Assembly (NCBI RefSeq): GCF_900129745.1
Contig: NZ_FQWS01000002.1
Location: 992,001-1,056,000, forward strand
Length of the DNA: 64,000 nt
DNA from: Winogradskyella jejuensis
GTDB lineage: Bacteria; Bacteroidota; Bacteroidia; Flavobacteriales; Flavobacteriaceae
Reading direction: 5' to 3'
In this document: positions 42,196 to 49,766 of the stretch, in pieces
How positions within the stretch are numbered: the stretch's first letter is position 1
Layout: every line of letters begins with the position of its first letter
Translations under genes and position numbers: made by a program
The notes under the pieces: generated by a model
Seen by the model: only the letters and a program-made list of their open reading frames with translations
What the model was told of the DNA's origin: nothing
Databases searched by the model: none

Positions 42196-42918
42196 ATGAT
42201 TGCCATTCTAAAAAAAGAAATAAACACCTTCTTCGCCTCGCCAATAGGATACTTGGTGATTGCTGTCTTTTTGGTGCTTAATGGATTATTCCTTTGGGTA
42301 TTTACAGGAGAGTTTAATGTGTTAGATAATGGTTATGCAGATTTATCTTCGTTCTTTTTATTAGCGCCATGGATTTTAATTTTCTTAGTTCCCGCAGTAA
42401 CCATGCGAAGTTTTAGTGATGAAAAAAAACAAGGCACATTAGAACTTTTAGTGACAAAACCAATATCACATCTTCAAATAGTATTGGGAAAGTACTTAGG
42501 CGCTTTTTTATTAATCGTCATCGCATTAATACCAACTTTGCTTTATGTATTTACCATATATAAATTAGGAAATCCTGAAGGCAATCTAGATATGGGCAGT
42601 ACTATTGGCTCATATTTTGGACTATTGTTTTTAGTGGCAGCCTATACCGCTATTGGTGTGTTTGCCTCAAGCTTAACGGACAATCAAATTGTATCGTTTA
42701 TCATAGCCATTTTTATCTGTTTCCTGTTTTATTTTGGATTCGACGGTATTGCGAGTTATAACTTATTTGGTTCTGGTTTTAATCTAGAATCTCTTGGCAT
42801 GTCATCTCATTACAAAAGTATGAGCCGTGGTGTTATAGATACTAGAGATTTGGTTTACTTTCTAAGTATTGCAGGACTATTTATTTTGTTAACTAAATTA
42901 AATATAAAGCAAAGCTAA
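42196..42918 (+). CDS. gldF: Gliding-associated ABC transporter permease GldF
   Basis: With the ATG at 42196 the protein has 240 residues and six hydrophobic segments. The start Ile-Ala-Ile-Leu-Lys-Lys-Glu-Ile-Asn-Thr-Phe-Phe is typical of GldF. Arg-Ser-Phe-Ser-Asp-Glu-Lys-Lys-Gln-Gly-Thr-Leu-Glu-Leu-Leu near residue 80 is the conserved ABC-2 permease cytoplasmic loop. GldF and GldG with the ATPase GldA form a complex required for gliding in Flavobacterium johnsoniae. No gldA is in the window. A longer start at 42157 crosses the upstream repeat and was rejected. Confidence 0.93.
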   Translation: MIAILKKEINTFFASPIGYLVIAVFLVLNGLFLWVFTGEFNVLDNGYADLSSFFLLAPWILIFLVPAVTMRSFSDEKKQGTLELLVTKPISHLQIVLGKYLGAFLLIVIALIPTLLYVFTIYKLGNPEGNLDMGSTIGSYFGLLFLVAAYTAIGVFASSLTDNQIVSFIIAIFICFLFYFGFDGIASYNLFGSGFNLESLGMSSHYKSMSRGVIDTRDLVYFLSIAGLFILLTKLNIKQS

Positions 42919-43419
42919 ATGATTATTACACCCATATTAGTAATTCTATTAGTTGTCGTATTCATACTTCTATTTCTGTTTTTGAAAACAGTAGACGAGC
43001 GCAAATGGCTCACAGGTATTATAAGTCTGGTTTTAACACCATTTGTGTATTTCTACATGCTATATCCCTTTATAAATATTGTGAGTAATTACCATCATCA
43101 AAAATATTTTGATTCTGAAGCTTGGTTAGAAAAACCAGCGTTACGATATGAAATGATTGACTCCACTATTGAAACCGACACCTTAAAAGGAAAGACCAAA
43201 TCTGAAATAGAAGCGCTTCTAGGAAAAGCAGAGTGGCTAACTTGGGATGATGCTAAAAAAGCACATGACCCCAATAAATGGAACTATGGTTTAGGTATTG
43301 AACCTGGTGCGTTTACAGATGAAAAAAGCAATGTAGAAATTACATTTACAAACAACAAAGTCTCTACATTAAAAGCATATACAGAACCCATAACTTTTGA
43401 CGACGTTGAAAAAGAATAA
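42919..43419 (+). CDS. BamE/SmpA-like membrane protein between gldF and gldG
   Basis: A 166-residue protein starting with the base after the gldF stop. Residues about 4-26 and 35-57 are membrane helices; the rest is a soluble domain. That domain has Leu-Lys-Gly-Lys-Thr-Lys-Ser-Glu-Ile-Glu-Ala-Leu-Leu-Gly, the Gly-x-Thr-x-x-Glu-x-x-x-Leu-Leu-Gly pattern found in SmpA/OmlA (BamE)-type folds, followed by Trp-Asn-Tyr-Gly-Leu-Gly and a strand Val-Glu-Ile-Thr-Phe-Thr. No lipobox is present, so it is probably anchored by its helices in the inner membrane. It overlaps the gldG start by 14 bases. Function unknown, but position ties it to GldFG. Confidence 0.75.
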   Translation: MIITPILVILLVVVFILLFLFLKTVDERKWLTGIISLVLTPFVYFYMLYPFINIVSNYHHQKYFDSEAWLEKPALRYEMIDSTIETDTLKGKTKSEIEALLGKAEWLTWDDAKKAHDPNKWNYGLGIEPGAFTDEKSNVEITFTNNKVSTLKAYTEPITFDDVEKE

Positions 43420-45076
43420 ACTTACATATATACTTTCTGTCCTAGCGATAGTCATTCTAGTTAATGTTCTGGCTAATTACGTTTATAAGCGGTTTGACCT
43501 TACTAAAGATGGTCGATATACGTTATCTGAAACTACAAAAGACCTTGTATATTCTGCAGATTCTCCATTAATCATAGACATATTTCTCGAAGGTGATTTG
43601 CCTTCGGAATTTAAATTACTTCAAACAGAAACAAAGCAGCTCATTGAAGAATTCCAAACCTTGAATCCTCTTGTAAAGGTTAACTACATAGACCCACTTG
43701 AAGATGAAGATAATCGTGAACGGGTTATAAGCGAGCTGACTAGAAGTGGATTGGAACCATACGTGAATAGCAAAAAAGTAAGTGGTAAATTAACTCAGGA
43801 ACTTTTGTTTCCTTGGGGATTTGCGAGCTATAAAGAACGTACTGTAAAAATTCCGCTCTTTAAAAAGAGTATTACAGAAGATTTGCAAACGCAAGTGGCT
43901 AATTCTGTACAGCAATTAGAATATAATTTCGCTGATGCTTTTAAACAATTATCAAAAGAAAAAACAAAGACTATTGCTATTTTAAAGGGTAATGGACAGT
44001 TATCAGATATCTACATTGCAGATTTTCTTCAAACGGTAAAACCGTATTATAATTTAGCGCAGTTTACACTCGATTCTGTTGCTTCAAACCCAAAGAAAAC
44101 TCTAAGTGACTTAAAAAAATACGATTTAATCATTTCAGCCAAACCCAATGAAGTCTTTTCAGAAAACGAAAAATTAGTTCTAGACCAATATACCATGTCT
44201 GGAGGAAAAAGCATTTGGCTCACTGAGGCTGTAAGCATGGATAGAGATAGCCTGTACAATGAATCAGGAACTTCGGTAAGTATAGGTAAAGAACTTAACC
44301 TAACAGATTTTTTCTTTCAATATGGGGTGCGCATCAATCAAAACCTAGTGAAAGACTTGTACTCTGCTCCTATCCCTTTGGCTATTGGCAAAGGGAATAA
44401 CACACAGTTTCAACCTGTGCAATGGCAATATTCGCCTTTGGCAACATCAGATTTAAAACATCCCATTAGTGATAATATTGACTTAGTGAAATTTGATTTT
44501 GCAAGTCAAATAGACACTTTAAAGAACAGTATAAAAAAGACTGTTTTATTACAAAGTTCAGAACGTACAAAATTAGAAGGTCCTTTAAAAAACATTTCAC
44601 TCTCTAGTGTAACTCAGCAGCCTGATGAAGAGAATTATAATCAAGGAAAACAGAATTTAGCTGTATTGTTAGAAGGCGAATTTAATTCGGTTTACAAGAA
44701 TAGGATTTTACCTTTTGAAATAAATGACTTTAAAGCAGAAAGTGAACCAACAAAGATGATTGTTATTTCTGATGGTGATGTTATAAAAAACGAAGTATCT
44801 AGAAACCGACCAATGCAATTAGGTTTTGAACGCATCACTGGAAGAACATTTGGAAATAAAGAATTTTTGCTCAATGCCGTTAACTACCTCTTAGACGACA
44901 CCGGACTTATAAACATAAGAGCTAAATCTGTAGAAATAGCATTTTTAGATTCTGAAAAAATTGAAACAAAAAAAGGATTTTGGCAATTTGTTAATATAGC
45001 TTTGCCACTAGGACTTTTGGGGATTTTTGGGTTTATATTTAATTTCTTTAGAAAGCGTAAATACACAAAAAAGTAA
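43406..45076 (+). CDS. gldG: Gliding-associated ABC transporter substrate-binding protein GldG
   Basis: A 556-residue protein: a Lys-rich start, a membrane helix at about 8-25, Arg-Phe-Asp-Leu-Thr-Lys-Asp-Gly-Arg-Tyr-Thr-Leu-Ser near residue 34 (characteristic of GldG), a long periplasmic part, and a C-terminal helix followed by Arg-Lys-Arg-Lys. No ATG is available; TTG at 43406 (or 43397) is the start, inside the end of the preceding ORF, indicating coupled translation. It partners GldF in the gliding ABC transporter. Confidence 0.92.
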   Translation: MKKNKLTYILSVLAIVILVNVLANYVYKRFDLTKDGRYTLSETTKDLVYSADSPLIIDIFLEGDLPSEFKLLQTETKQLIEEFQTLNPLVKVNYIDPLEDEDNRERVISELTRSGLEPYVNSKKVSGKLTQELLFPWGFASYKERTVKIPLFKKSITEDLQTQVANSVQQLEYNFADAFKQLSKEKTKTIAILKGNGQLSDIYIADFLQTVKPYYNLAQFTLDSVASNPKKTLSDLKKYDLIISAKPNEVFSENEKLVLDQYTMSGGKSIWLTEAVSMDRDSLYNESGTSVSIGKELNLTDFFFQYGVRINQNLVKDLYSAPIPLAIGKGNNTQFQPVQWQYSPLATSDLKHPISDNIDLVKFDFASQIDTLKNSIKKTVLLQSSERTKLEGPLKNISLSSVTQQPDEENYNQGKQNLAVLLEGEFNSVYKNRILPFEINDFKAESEPTKMIVISDGDVIKNEVSRNRPMQLGFERITGRTFGNKEFLLNAVNYLLDDTGLINIRAKSVEIAFLDSEKIETKKGFWQFVNIALPLGLLGIFGFIFNFFRKRKYTKK

Positions 45077-45123
45077 CTGAATTTTTGTTAATAAGTTTGT
45101 TTTCTTAAAACAAGGCATTAAGA

Positions 45124-45131
45124 TATATTTG
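45124..45131 (+). promoter_or_regulatory. TAnnTTTG -7 box (TATATTTG) of dnaN
   Basis: Exact consensus, 39 bases before the dnaN ATG and after gldG. A TTTG at 45096-45099 is the nearest -33 candidate but the spacing is slightly long. Confidence 0.5.
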
Positions 45132-45170
45132 TAATGATGTAAAAAGTCGTTAAAATTCGCAATAACTATT

Positions 45171-46289
45171 ATGAAATTTATAGTATCAAGTACATATTTA
45201 TTAAAGCAACTTCAAGTATTAGGAGGTGTTATTAACAGTAGCAATACCTTACCTATTCTAGATAATTTTCTATTTGAATTAAAGCAATCTAACTTAACTG
45301 TTTCAGCAAGTGATTTAGAAACTACAATGACATCAACTATTGATGTTGAAAGTGATTCTGAAGGAAGTATTGCTTTACCTGCAAGGTTGTTATTAGATAC
45401 GCTAAAGACGTTCCCAGAGCAACCTTTAACATTTGTTGTTGAAGAAAATAACACTGTAGAGATTAGCTCAAACCATGGTAAGTATGCATTGGCTTATGCC
45501 AATGGTGCTGAGTTTCCTAAAGCAGTAGCATTAGACAACCCAAGTACGACAACTATTGAAGGTGATATCTTAGCTACAGCAATCAGTAAAACCATATTTG
45601 CTGCAGGGAACGATGATTTACGTCCTGTTATGAGTGGTGTCTTCTTTCAGTTTTCTCAGGATAACTTAACATTCGTAGCTACAGATGCTCACAAATTGGT
45701 AAAATATACACGTGAAGATGTTTCAGCTGATGCTGTTGCAGAATTTATTATGCCAAAAAAACCTTTAAATCTTCTTAAAGGAATTTTAGCAGGAAGCGAA
45801 GAAGCAGTGACAATCGAATATAATGATTCAAACGCAAAATTCACATTCAATAATTCTGAATTGGTTTGCCGTTTAATTGACGGAAAATATCCTAATTATG
45901 AAGCGGTAATTCCGAAGGAAAATCCTAATAAATTAGTTATTGACCGTACACAGTTTTTAAACTCTGTAAGACGCGTTAGTATATTTTCAAATAAAACAAC
46001 ACATCAAATTCGTTTAAAAATTGCTGGAGCAGAATTAAATATCTCTGCTGAAGATATTGATTACAGCAACAAAGCTGAAGAGCGTTTAAGCTGTGATTAC
46101 CAAGGTGACGATATGCAAATTGGCTTCAATTCTCGTTTCTTAACCGAGATGATTAATAATCTTAATGCAGATAATGTTCAGCTAGAAATGAGCTTACCTA
46201 ACAGAGCAGGTATTTTAACACCTACCGACGGTTTAGATGAAGGTGAACAAGTCACGATGCTCGTTATGCCTGTAATGCTAAACAACTAA
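45171..46289 (+). CDS. dnaN: DNA polymerase III sliding clamp (beta subunit)
   Basis: A 372-residue protein of standard length with the three repeated clamp domains (each about 120 residues). It begins Met-Lys-Phe-Ile-Val-Ser, and has Ala-Thr-Asp-Ala-His-Lys-Leu near residue 173 and Gly-Lys-Tyr-Pro-Asn-Tyr near residue 240. The C-terminus Val-Met-Leu-Val-Met-Pro-Val is characteristic. The clamp tethers the replicative polymerase. It lies next to gldG rather than dnaA, as in other Flavobacteria. A strong terminator follows. Confidence 0.95.
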   Translation: MKFIVSSTYLLKQLQVLGGVINSSNTLPILDNFLFELKQSNLTVSASDLETTMTSTIDVESDSEGSIALPARLLLDTLKTFPEQPLTFVVEENNTVEISSNHGKYALAYANGAEFPKAVALDNPSTTTIEGDILATAISKTIFAAGNDDLRPVMSGVFFQFSQDNLTFVATDAHKLVKYTREDVSADAVAEFIMPKKPLNLLKGILAGSEEAVTIEYNDSNAKFTFNNSELVCRLIDGKYPNYEAVIPKENPNKLVIDRTQFLNSVRRVSIFSNKTTHQIRLKIAGAELNISAEDIDYSNKAEERLSCDYQGDDMQIGFNSRFLTEMINNLNADNVQLEMSLPNRAGILTPTDGLDEGEQVTMLVMPVMLNN

Positions 46290-46312
46290 ACGTAAAATAT
46301 TATAAAACTAAG

Positions 46313-46341
46313 AAAGGCTCACCGATTGGTGAGCCTTTTTT
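46313..46341. terminator. Intrinsic terminator after dnaN
   Basis: An 11-base arm AAAGGCTCACC pairs with GGTGAGCCTTT around GATT, followed by T residues on the plus strand and A residues before it, so it can act both ways against the converging DUF4870 gene. Confidence 0.92.
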
Positions 46342-46362
46342 GATTACCTCTTTATAAAATAA

Positions 46363-46728
46363 CTAACTAACAAAATTAAGAGATAATGGATAGCTAGGTA
46401 ATTCACCATTACTAGCCTTTATAGCATTTATTATTGGTAGAATAATTGATAATAAACCAATACCAATAAGTAATAAAATTCCGAGTCCGAATAATAAGAT
46501 AAGTGGTATACTTAAAATACTGTAGATTATTATGCTTAGCTGAAAGTTGATGATAGCTTTACCATGAGCGTCCATACCTTCAACTCTATCTTTCTGTGTG
46601 GCCCATAAGATTAATGGTACTATGAGCCCTCCAAAACCAGTTATACAAGTTAATAACTGACATAGATGCGTCACAACCAATAATTGATTGTCTCTTCGCA
46701 TTGATACTTCGTAATAATTTGATTCCAT
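46363..46728 (-). CDS. DUF4870/Tic20-like membrane protein
   Basis: A 121-residue protein with three to four hydrophobic segments. The family motif Trp-Ala-Thr-Gln-Lys-Asp near residue 44 and Gly-Lys-Ala-Ile-Ile-Asn-Phe-Gln near residue 56 are diagnostic of DUF4870. The ATG at 46728 is preferred; an upstream Met adds three residues. Function unknown. Confidence 0.85.
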   Translation of the reverse strand: MESNYYEVSMRRDNQLLVVTHLCQLLTCITGFGGLIVPLILWATQKDRVEGMDAHGKAIINFQLSIIIYSILSIPLILLFGLGILLLIGIGLLSIILPIINAIKASNGELPSYPLSLNFVS

Positions 46729-46824
46729 GATTGACAATTTTATTATATGACGTCACCAATATGAAAATGTTACAAAAAAGAGCACAGAAATGTGCCCTTT
46801 GCAATCTAATAATAAGAGTGATTA

Positions 46825-46971
46825 TTAATTATCTGATGCCTTATCCTTTTTTCCGCTAGCCATAAAATTAATCAATACACCTACAAGTATAAAGACTACA
46901 AGCGCAAAAACACTTATCATTATAACCCCGTTAGTCCAGTCATATAATAGCGTAGTTAGTAATTTAATCAT
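46825..46971 (-). CDS. Small single-span membrane protein (48 residues)
   Basis: The minus-strand frame from ATG at 46971 to TAA at 46825 encodes 48 residues: Tyr-Asp-Trp-Thr-Asn-Gly, then one hydrophobic helix (about 18-38) and a Ser-Gly-Lys-Lys-Asp-Lys tail. Such small membrane proteins are common next to flavobacterial genes and this one has a clean start and composition, but there is no family assignment. It lies between DUF4870 and mnmE on the same strand. Confidence 0.6.
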   Translation of the reverse strand: MIKLLTTLLYDWTNGVIMISVFALVVFILVGVLINFMASGKKDKASDN

Positions 46972-47052
46972 GATGCAAAATTTTAGTATTTAAGTAAAAC
47001 TATACTAAAACCTTAAAACTAAATATGATAAAAGTCATTTGGAAAAGTTGAT

Positions 47053-48444
47053 TTACTTCCCGATACAGAAATTAGCAAATATATTGCCTAACAAATCATC
47101 TGTAGTAATCTCACCAGTGATTTCACCAAAATGAAATAATGCTTGACGTATATCTATAGCCATCAAGTCTCCAGAAAGTCCCATTTCTAGTCCTGACTTT
47201 ACTTTAGATATTTCTTCAAAAGCCTTTAGAAGTGAGTCGTAATGACGTGTGTTAGTGACTATTGTCTCATTATTGCGAAGCGCGCCTGTATTTACAAATC
47301 CTATAAGTTTTTCTTTAAGAGCTTCAACTCCTATTCCTATTTTGGCAGAAAGCAAATGAAGGTTTTCAAATTGAGATTGCAACTTCTCTAGTTCGTCTTT
47401 ACTAAGCTTATCTATCTTATTAGCAATAATTATCAATGGCTTTTGAGGAAAACGATTTTTAATTTTTTCGATTTCTATCTTCAAGCGTTGGCATTTAGTT
47501 TTAAACTCTTCGGCAGAAAATAACAGAACAACCACTTGAGCCTGCTCCATTTTTTCAAAGGTTTTTTTTATGCCAATACTTTCAACAACATCCTCTGTTT
47601 CTCGTATACCTGCAGTATCTATAAATCTAAAGCCTATACCACCAATAGAAATTTCGTCTTCGATGGTATCTCTTGTTGTTCCTGCTATATCGCTAACTAT
47701 AGCGCGTTCTTCATTTAAAAGTGCATTGAGTAAAGTGGATTTACCAACATTTGGTTCGCCAACAATAGCCACAGGAATTCCATTTTTAATCACGTTACCA
47801 ACAGCAAAAGAATCAATAAGACGTTTTAATACATATGAAATTCTATCTATAAGCGCTTTAAATTGAGTTCTATCTGCAAACTCTACATCTTCTTCTGAGA
47901 AATCGAGTTCAAGTTCTATTAAACTGGCAAAATTCATAAGTTCCTCACGAAGTTTTGCAATTTCACTAGAAAACCCACCTCGCATTTGTTGCATTGCAAT
48001 TTGGTGTGATGCAGCATTATCACTAGCTATTAAATCAGCCACAGCTTCGGCCTGACTTAAATCTAACTTACCATTTAAAAATGCGCGAAGCGTAAACTCT
48101 CCTGCGTCTGCCATACGACAACCATTTCGTAAGAACAATTGTATAATTTCTTGCTGAATAAAAGTAGAACCGTGACATGAAATTTCAACAACATTTTCTC
48201 CAGTATAAGAGTTAGGATTCTTGAATATAGATACTAAAGCCTCGTCAATAAAACGATTATCATCAATAATATGACCCAAATGTATGGTATGAGACTTTTG
48301 ATTAAATAAAGATTTAGACGATTTTACAGATTTAAAATGCTTATCAGCAATGGATATTGCATCTTTACCTGAAAGTCTAATTACAGCAATAGCACCACTA
48401 CCGGAAGCTGTGGCTAATGCAACAATTGTATCATTATTAATCAT
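47053..48444 (-). CDS. mnmE: tRNA modification GTPase MnmE (TrmE)
   Basis: A 463-residue protein with the ATG at 48444 giving Met-Ile-Asn-Asn-Asp-Thr-Ile-Val-Ala-Leu-Ala-Thr. The N-terminal formyl-THF-binding domain has Arg-Ala-Phe-Leu-Asn-Gly-Lys-Leu-Asp near residue 115. The G domain is in the centre with Gly-Glu-Pro-Asn-Val-Gly-Lys-Ser, Asp-Thr-Ala-Gly-Ile-Arg-Glu-Thr and Asn-Lys-Ile-Asp. The C-terminus is Cys-Ile-Gly-Lys, the required catalytic motif. With MnmG it installs the carboxymethylaminomethyl group at U34 of certain tRNAs. Residues upstream of 48444 are not needed. Confidence 0.96.
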   Translation of the reverse strand: MINNDTIVALATASGSGAIAVIRLSGKDAISIADKHFKSVKSSKSLFNQKSHTIHLGHIIDDNRFIDEALVSIFKNPNSYTGENVVEISCHGSTFIQQEIIQLFLRNGCRMADAGEFTLRAFLNGKLDLSQAEAVADLIASDNAASHQIAMQQMRGGFSSEIAKLREELMNFASLIELELDFSEEDVEFADRTQFKALIDRISYVLKRLIDSFAVGNVIKNGIPVAIVGEPNVGKSTLLNALLNEERAIVSDIAGTTRDTIEDEISIGGIGFRFIDTAGIRETEDVVESIGIKKTFEKMEQAQVVVLLFSAEEFKTKCQRLKIEIEKIKNRFPQKPLIIIANKIDKLSKDELEKLQSQFENLHLLSAKIGIGVEALKEKLIGFVNTGALRNNETIVTNTRHYDSLLKAFEEISKVKSGLEMGLSGDLMAIDIRQALFHFGEITGEITTDDLLGNIFANFCIGK

Positions 48445-48532
48445 TCTCAATACTTTTGAACAAAAGTAAGACTTTTGCATATTTTAAGATATAATTTACA
48501 TCAATAGATATAACAACTATGCACTAACTTTT

Positions 48533-48540
48533 TATATTTG
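48533..48540 (+). promoter_or_regulatory. TAnnTTTG -7 box (TATATTTG) of the TlpA-like lipoprotein gene
   Basis: Exact consensus 22 bases before the ATG at 48563, in the gap divergent from mnmE. Confidence 0.55.
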
Positions 48541-48562
48541 TCTAGTTTTAAAATTAAATAAC

Positions 48563-49714
48563 ATGAGAAACTTGTTTTGTATTATTTTTTTAGGATTATT
48601 TCTTTTGGGTTGCAAAAATGAACCCAGAACAGATTATGTTATAAATGGAACGGGTGAAGGTTTGTACAATGGTATAAGAGTATATCTAAACAAAATGGAT
48701 GATCGAGGTAGGCTTACTGCTGTTGATACTGCTATTGTTATGAATGAAAAATTTGTTCTTGACGGCTCTGTGGACTATCCTTCTCTTTTTTATTTAACTG
48801 TTAATGGTGTAAATGGACGTGTTCCTCTGATGATTGAAAATGGTGATTTGCTTTTAAGTGTCGATAATAAAATACTTACTAATACAATACTATCTGGATC
48901 GATAAGTAATAATATATACACTGAATATAATGAAAAATTAGCTGATTTGAAAAATAAATTACTATTAGCTACTAAAAATCTTGATGAGTCTACTTTTCTT
49001 AGGGATTCTGCTACTATGAAATCTGATAAAAAAGTACTTGAAAAGCTTAACGATAAATTTACAAACTTTCCTTATAAATTTATTGAAAATAATACAGACA
49101 ACTATGCCGTTCTGCCTTTGATAAAAAGCCAGATAAATAATAGAAATTTTGATTTAGAAAAGATTTTTAAAATTTATGAATCACTACCAGAAGAAATAAA
49201 AAATACTAAAGAAGCTATTGATATAGAAGAGGGTTTAAAAACTCTCAAAGCCCAATTAGAGGCAGAAAAAGCTACAGCTATTGGTGTAAAAGCTCCTGAA
49301 TTTTCTGCACCTACACCAGATGGTAAATCACTAGCGTTAAGTGATGTCGTTTCTAAAGGAAAAATAACAATTATCGATTTTTGGGCGGCATGGTGTGGAC
49401 CTTGTAGAAGAGAAAATCCAAACGTGGTAAAGGTTTATGAAAAATACCATGACAAAGGATTAGAAATTATTGGTGTTGGTCTAGATGGACGTCGTGGACA
49501 GCAAAACCCAAAAGAAGCTTGGATTAAAGCAATTGAAAACGATAGACTTACTTGGCATCAAGTATCTAACCTAAGATATTTTGATGAAATTGCTAAGCTA
49601 TATAACATAAAAGCTATACCTGCAATGTTTGTATTAGATAGTGAAGGAAAAATAGTGGCAAAAAATCTCAGAGGCCTTGCACTAGAAAGGAAAATTGCGG
49701 AGTTACTCAATTAA
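48563..49714 (+). CDS. DUF4369/TlpA-family thioredoxin-like lipoprotein
   Basis: A 383-residue protein. The signal ends in Leu-Phe-Leu-Leu-Gly-Cys (Cys17), a lipobox, so it is an anchored lipoprotein. About residues 25-120 match the DUF4369 region (Ile-Asn-Gly-Thr-Gly-Glu-Gly opening and Gly-Ser-Val-Asp-Tyr-Pro-Ser-Leu-Phe). The C-terminal domain is thioredoxin-like with Trp-Cys-Gly-Pro-Cys at 277-281 and the cis-proline in Lys-Ala-Ile-Pro-Ala-Met-Phe near 350. Such proteins reduce or isomerise disulfides in the periplasm. Confidence 0.88.
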   Translation: MRNLFCIIFLGLFLLGCKNEPRTDYVINGTGEGLYNGIRVYLNKMDDRGRLTAVDTAIVMNEKFVLDGSVDYPSLFYLTVNGVNGRVPLMIENGDLLLSVDNKILTNTILSGSISNNIYTEYNEKLADLKNKLLLATKNLDESTFLRDSATMKSDKKVLEKLNDKFTNFPYKFIENNTDNYAVLPLIKSQINNRNFDLEKIFKIYESLPEEIKNTKEAIDIEEGLKTLKAQLEAEKATAIGVKAPEFSAPTPDGKSLALSDVVSKGKITIIDFWAAWCGPCRRENPNVVKVYEKYHDKGLEIIGVGLDGRRGQQNPKEAWIKAIENDRLTWHQVSNLRYFDEIAKLYNIKAIPAMFVLDSEGKIVAKNLRGLALERKIAELLN

Positions 49715-49738
49715 TAAAATTTTTACCTCAAAAATTAC

Positions 49739-49766
49739 AAAGGTCAGTAAGTAACTGGCCTTTTTT
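49739..49766. terminator. Intrinsic terminator, converging TlpA-like and pgpH genes
   Basis: AAAGGTCAG pairs with CTGGCCTTT (one G-U pair) around a seven-base loop, followed by T residues. It can end both converging transcripts. Confidence 0.85.
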
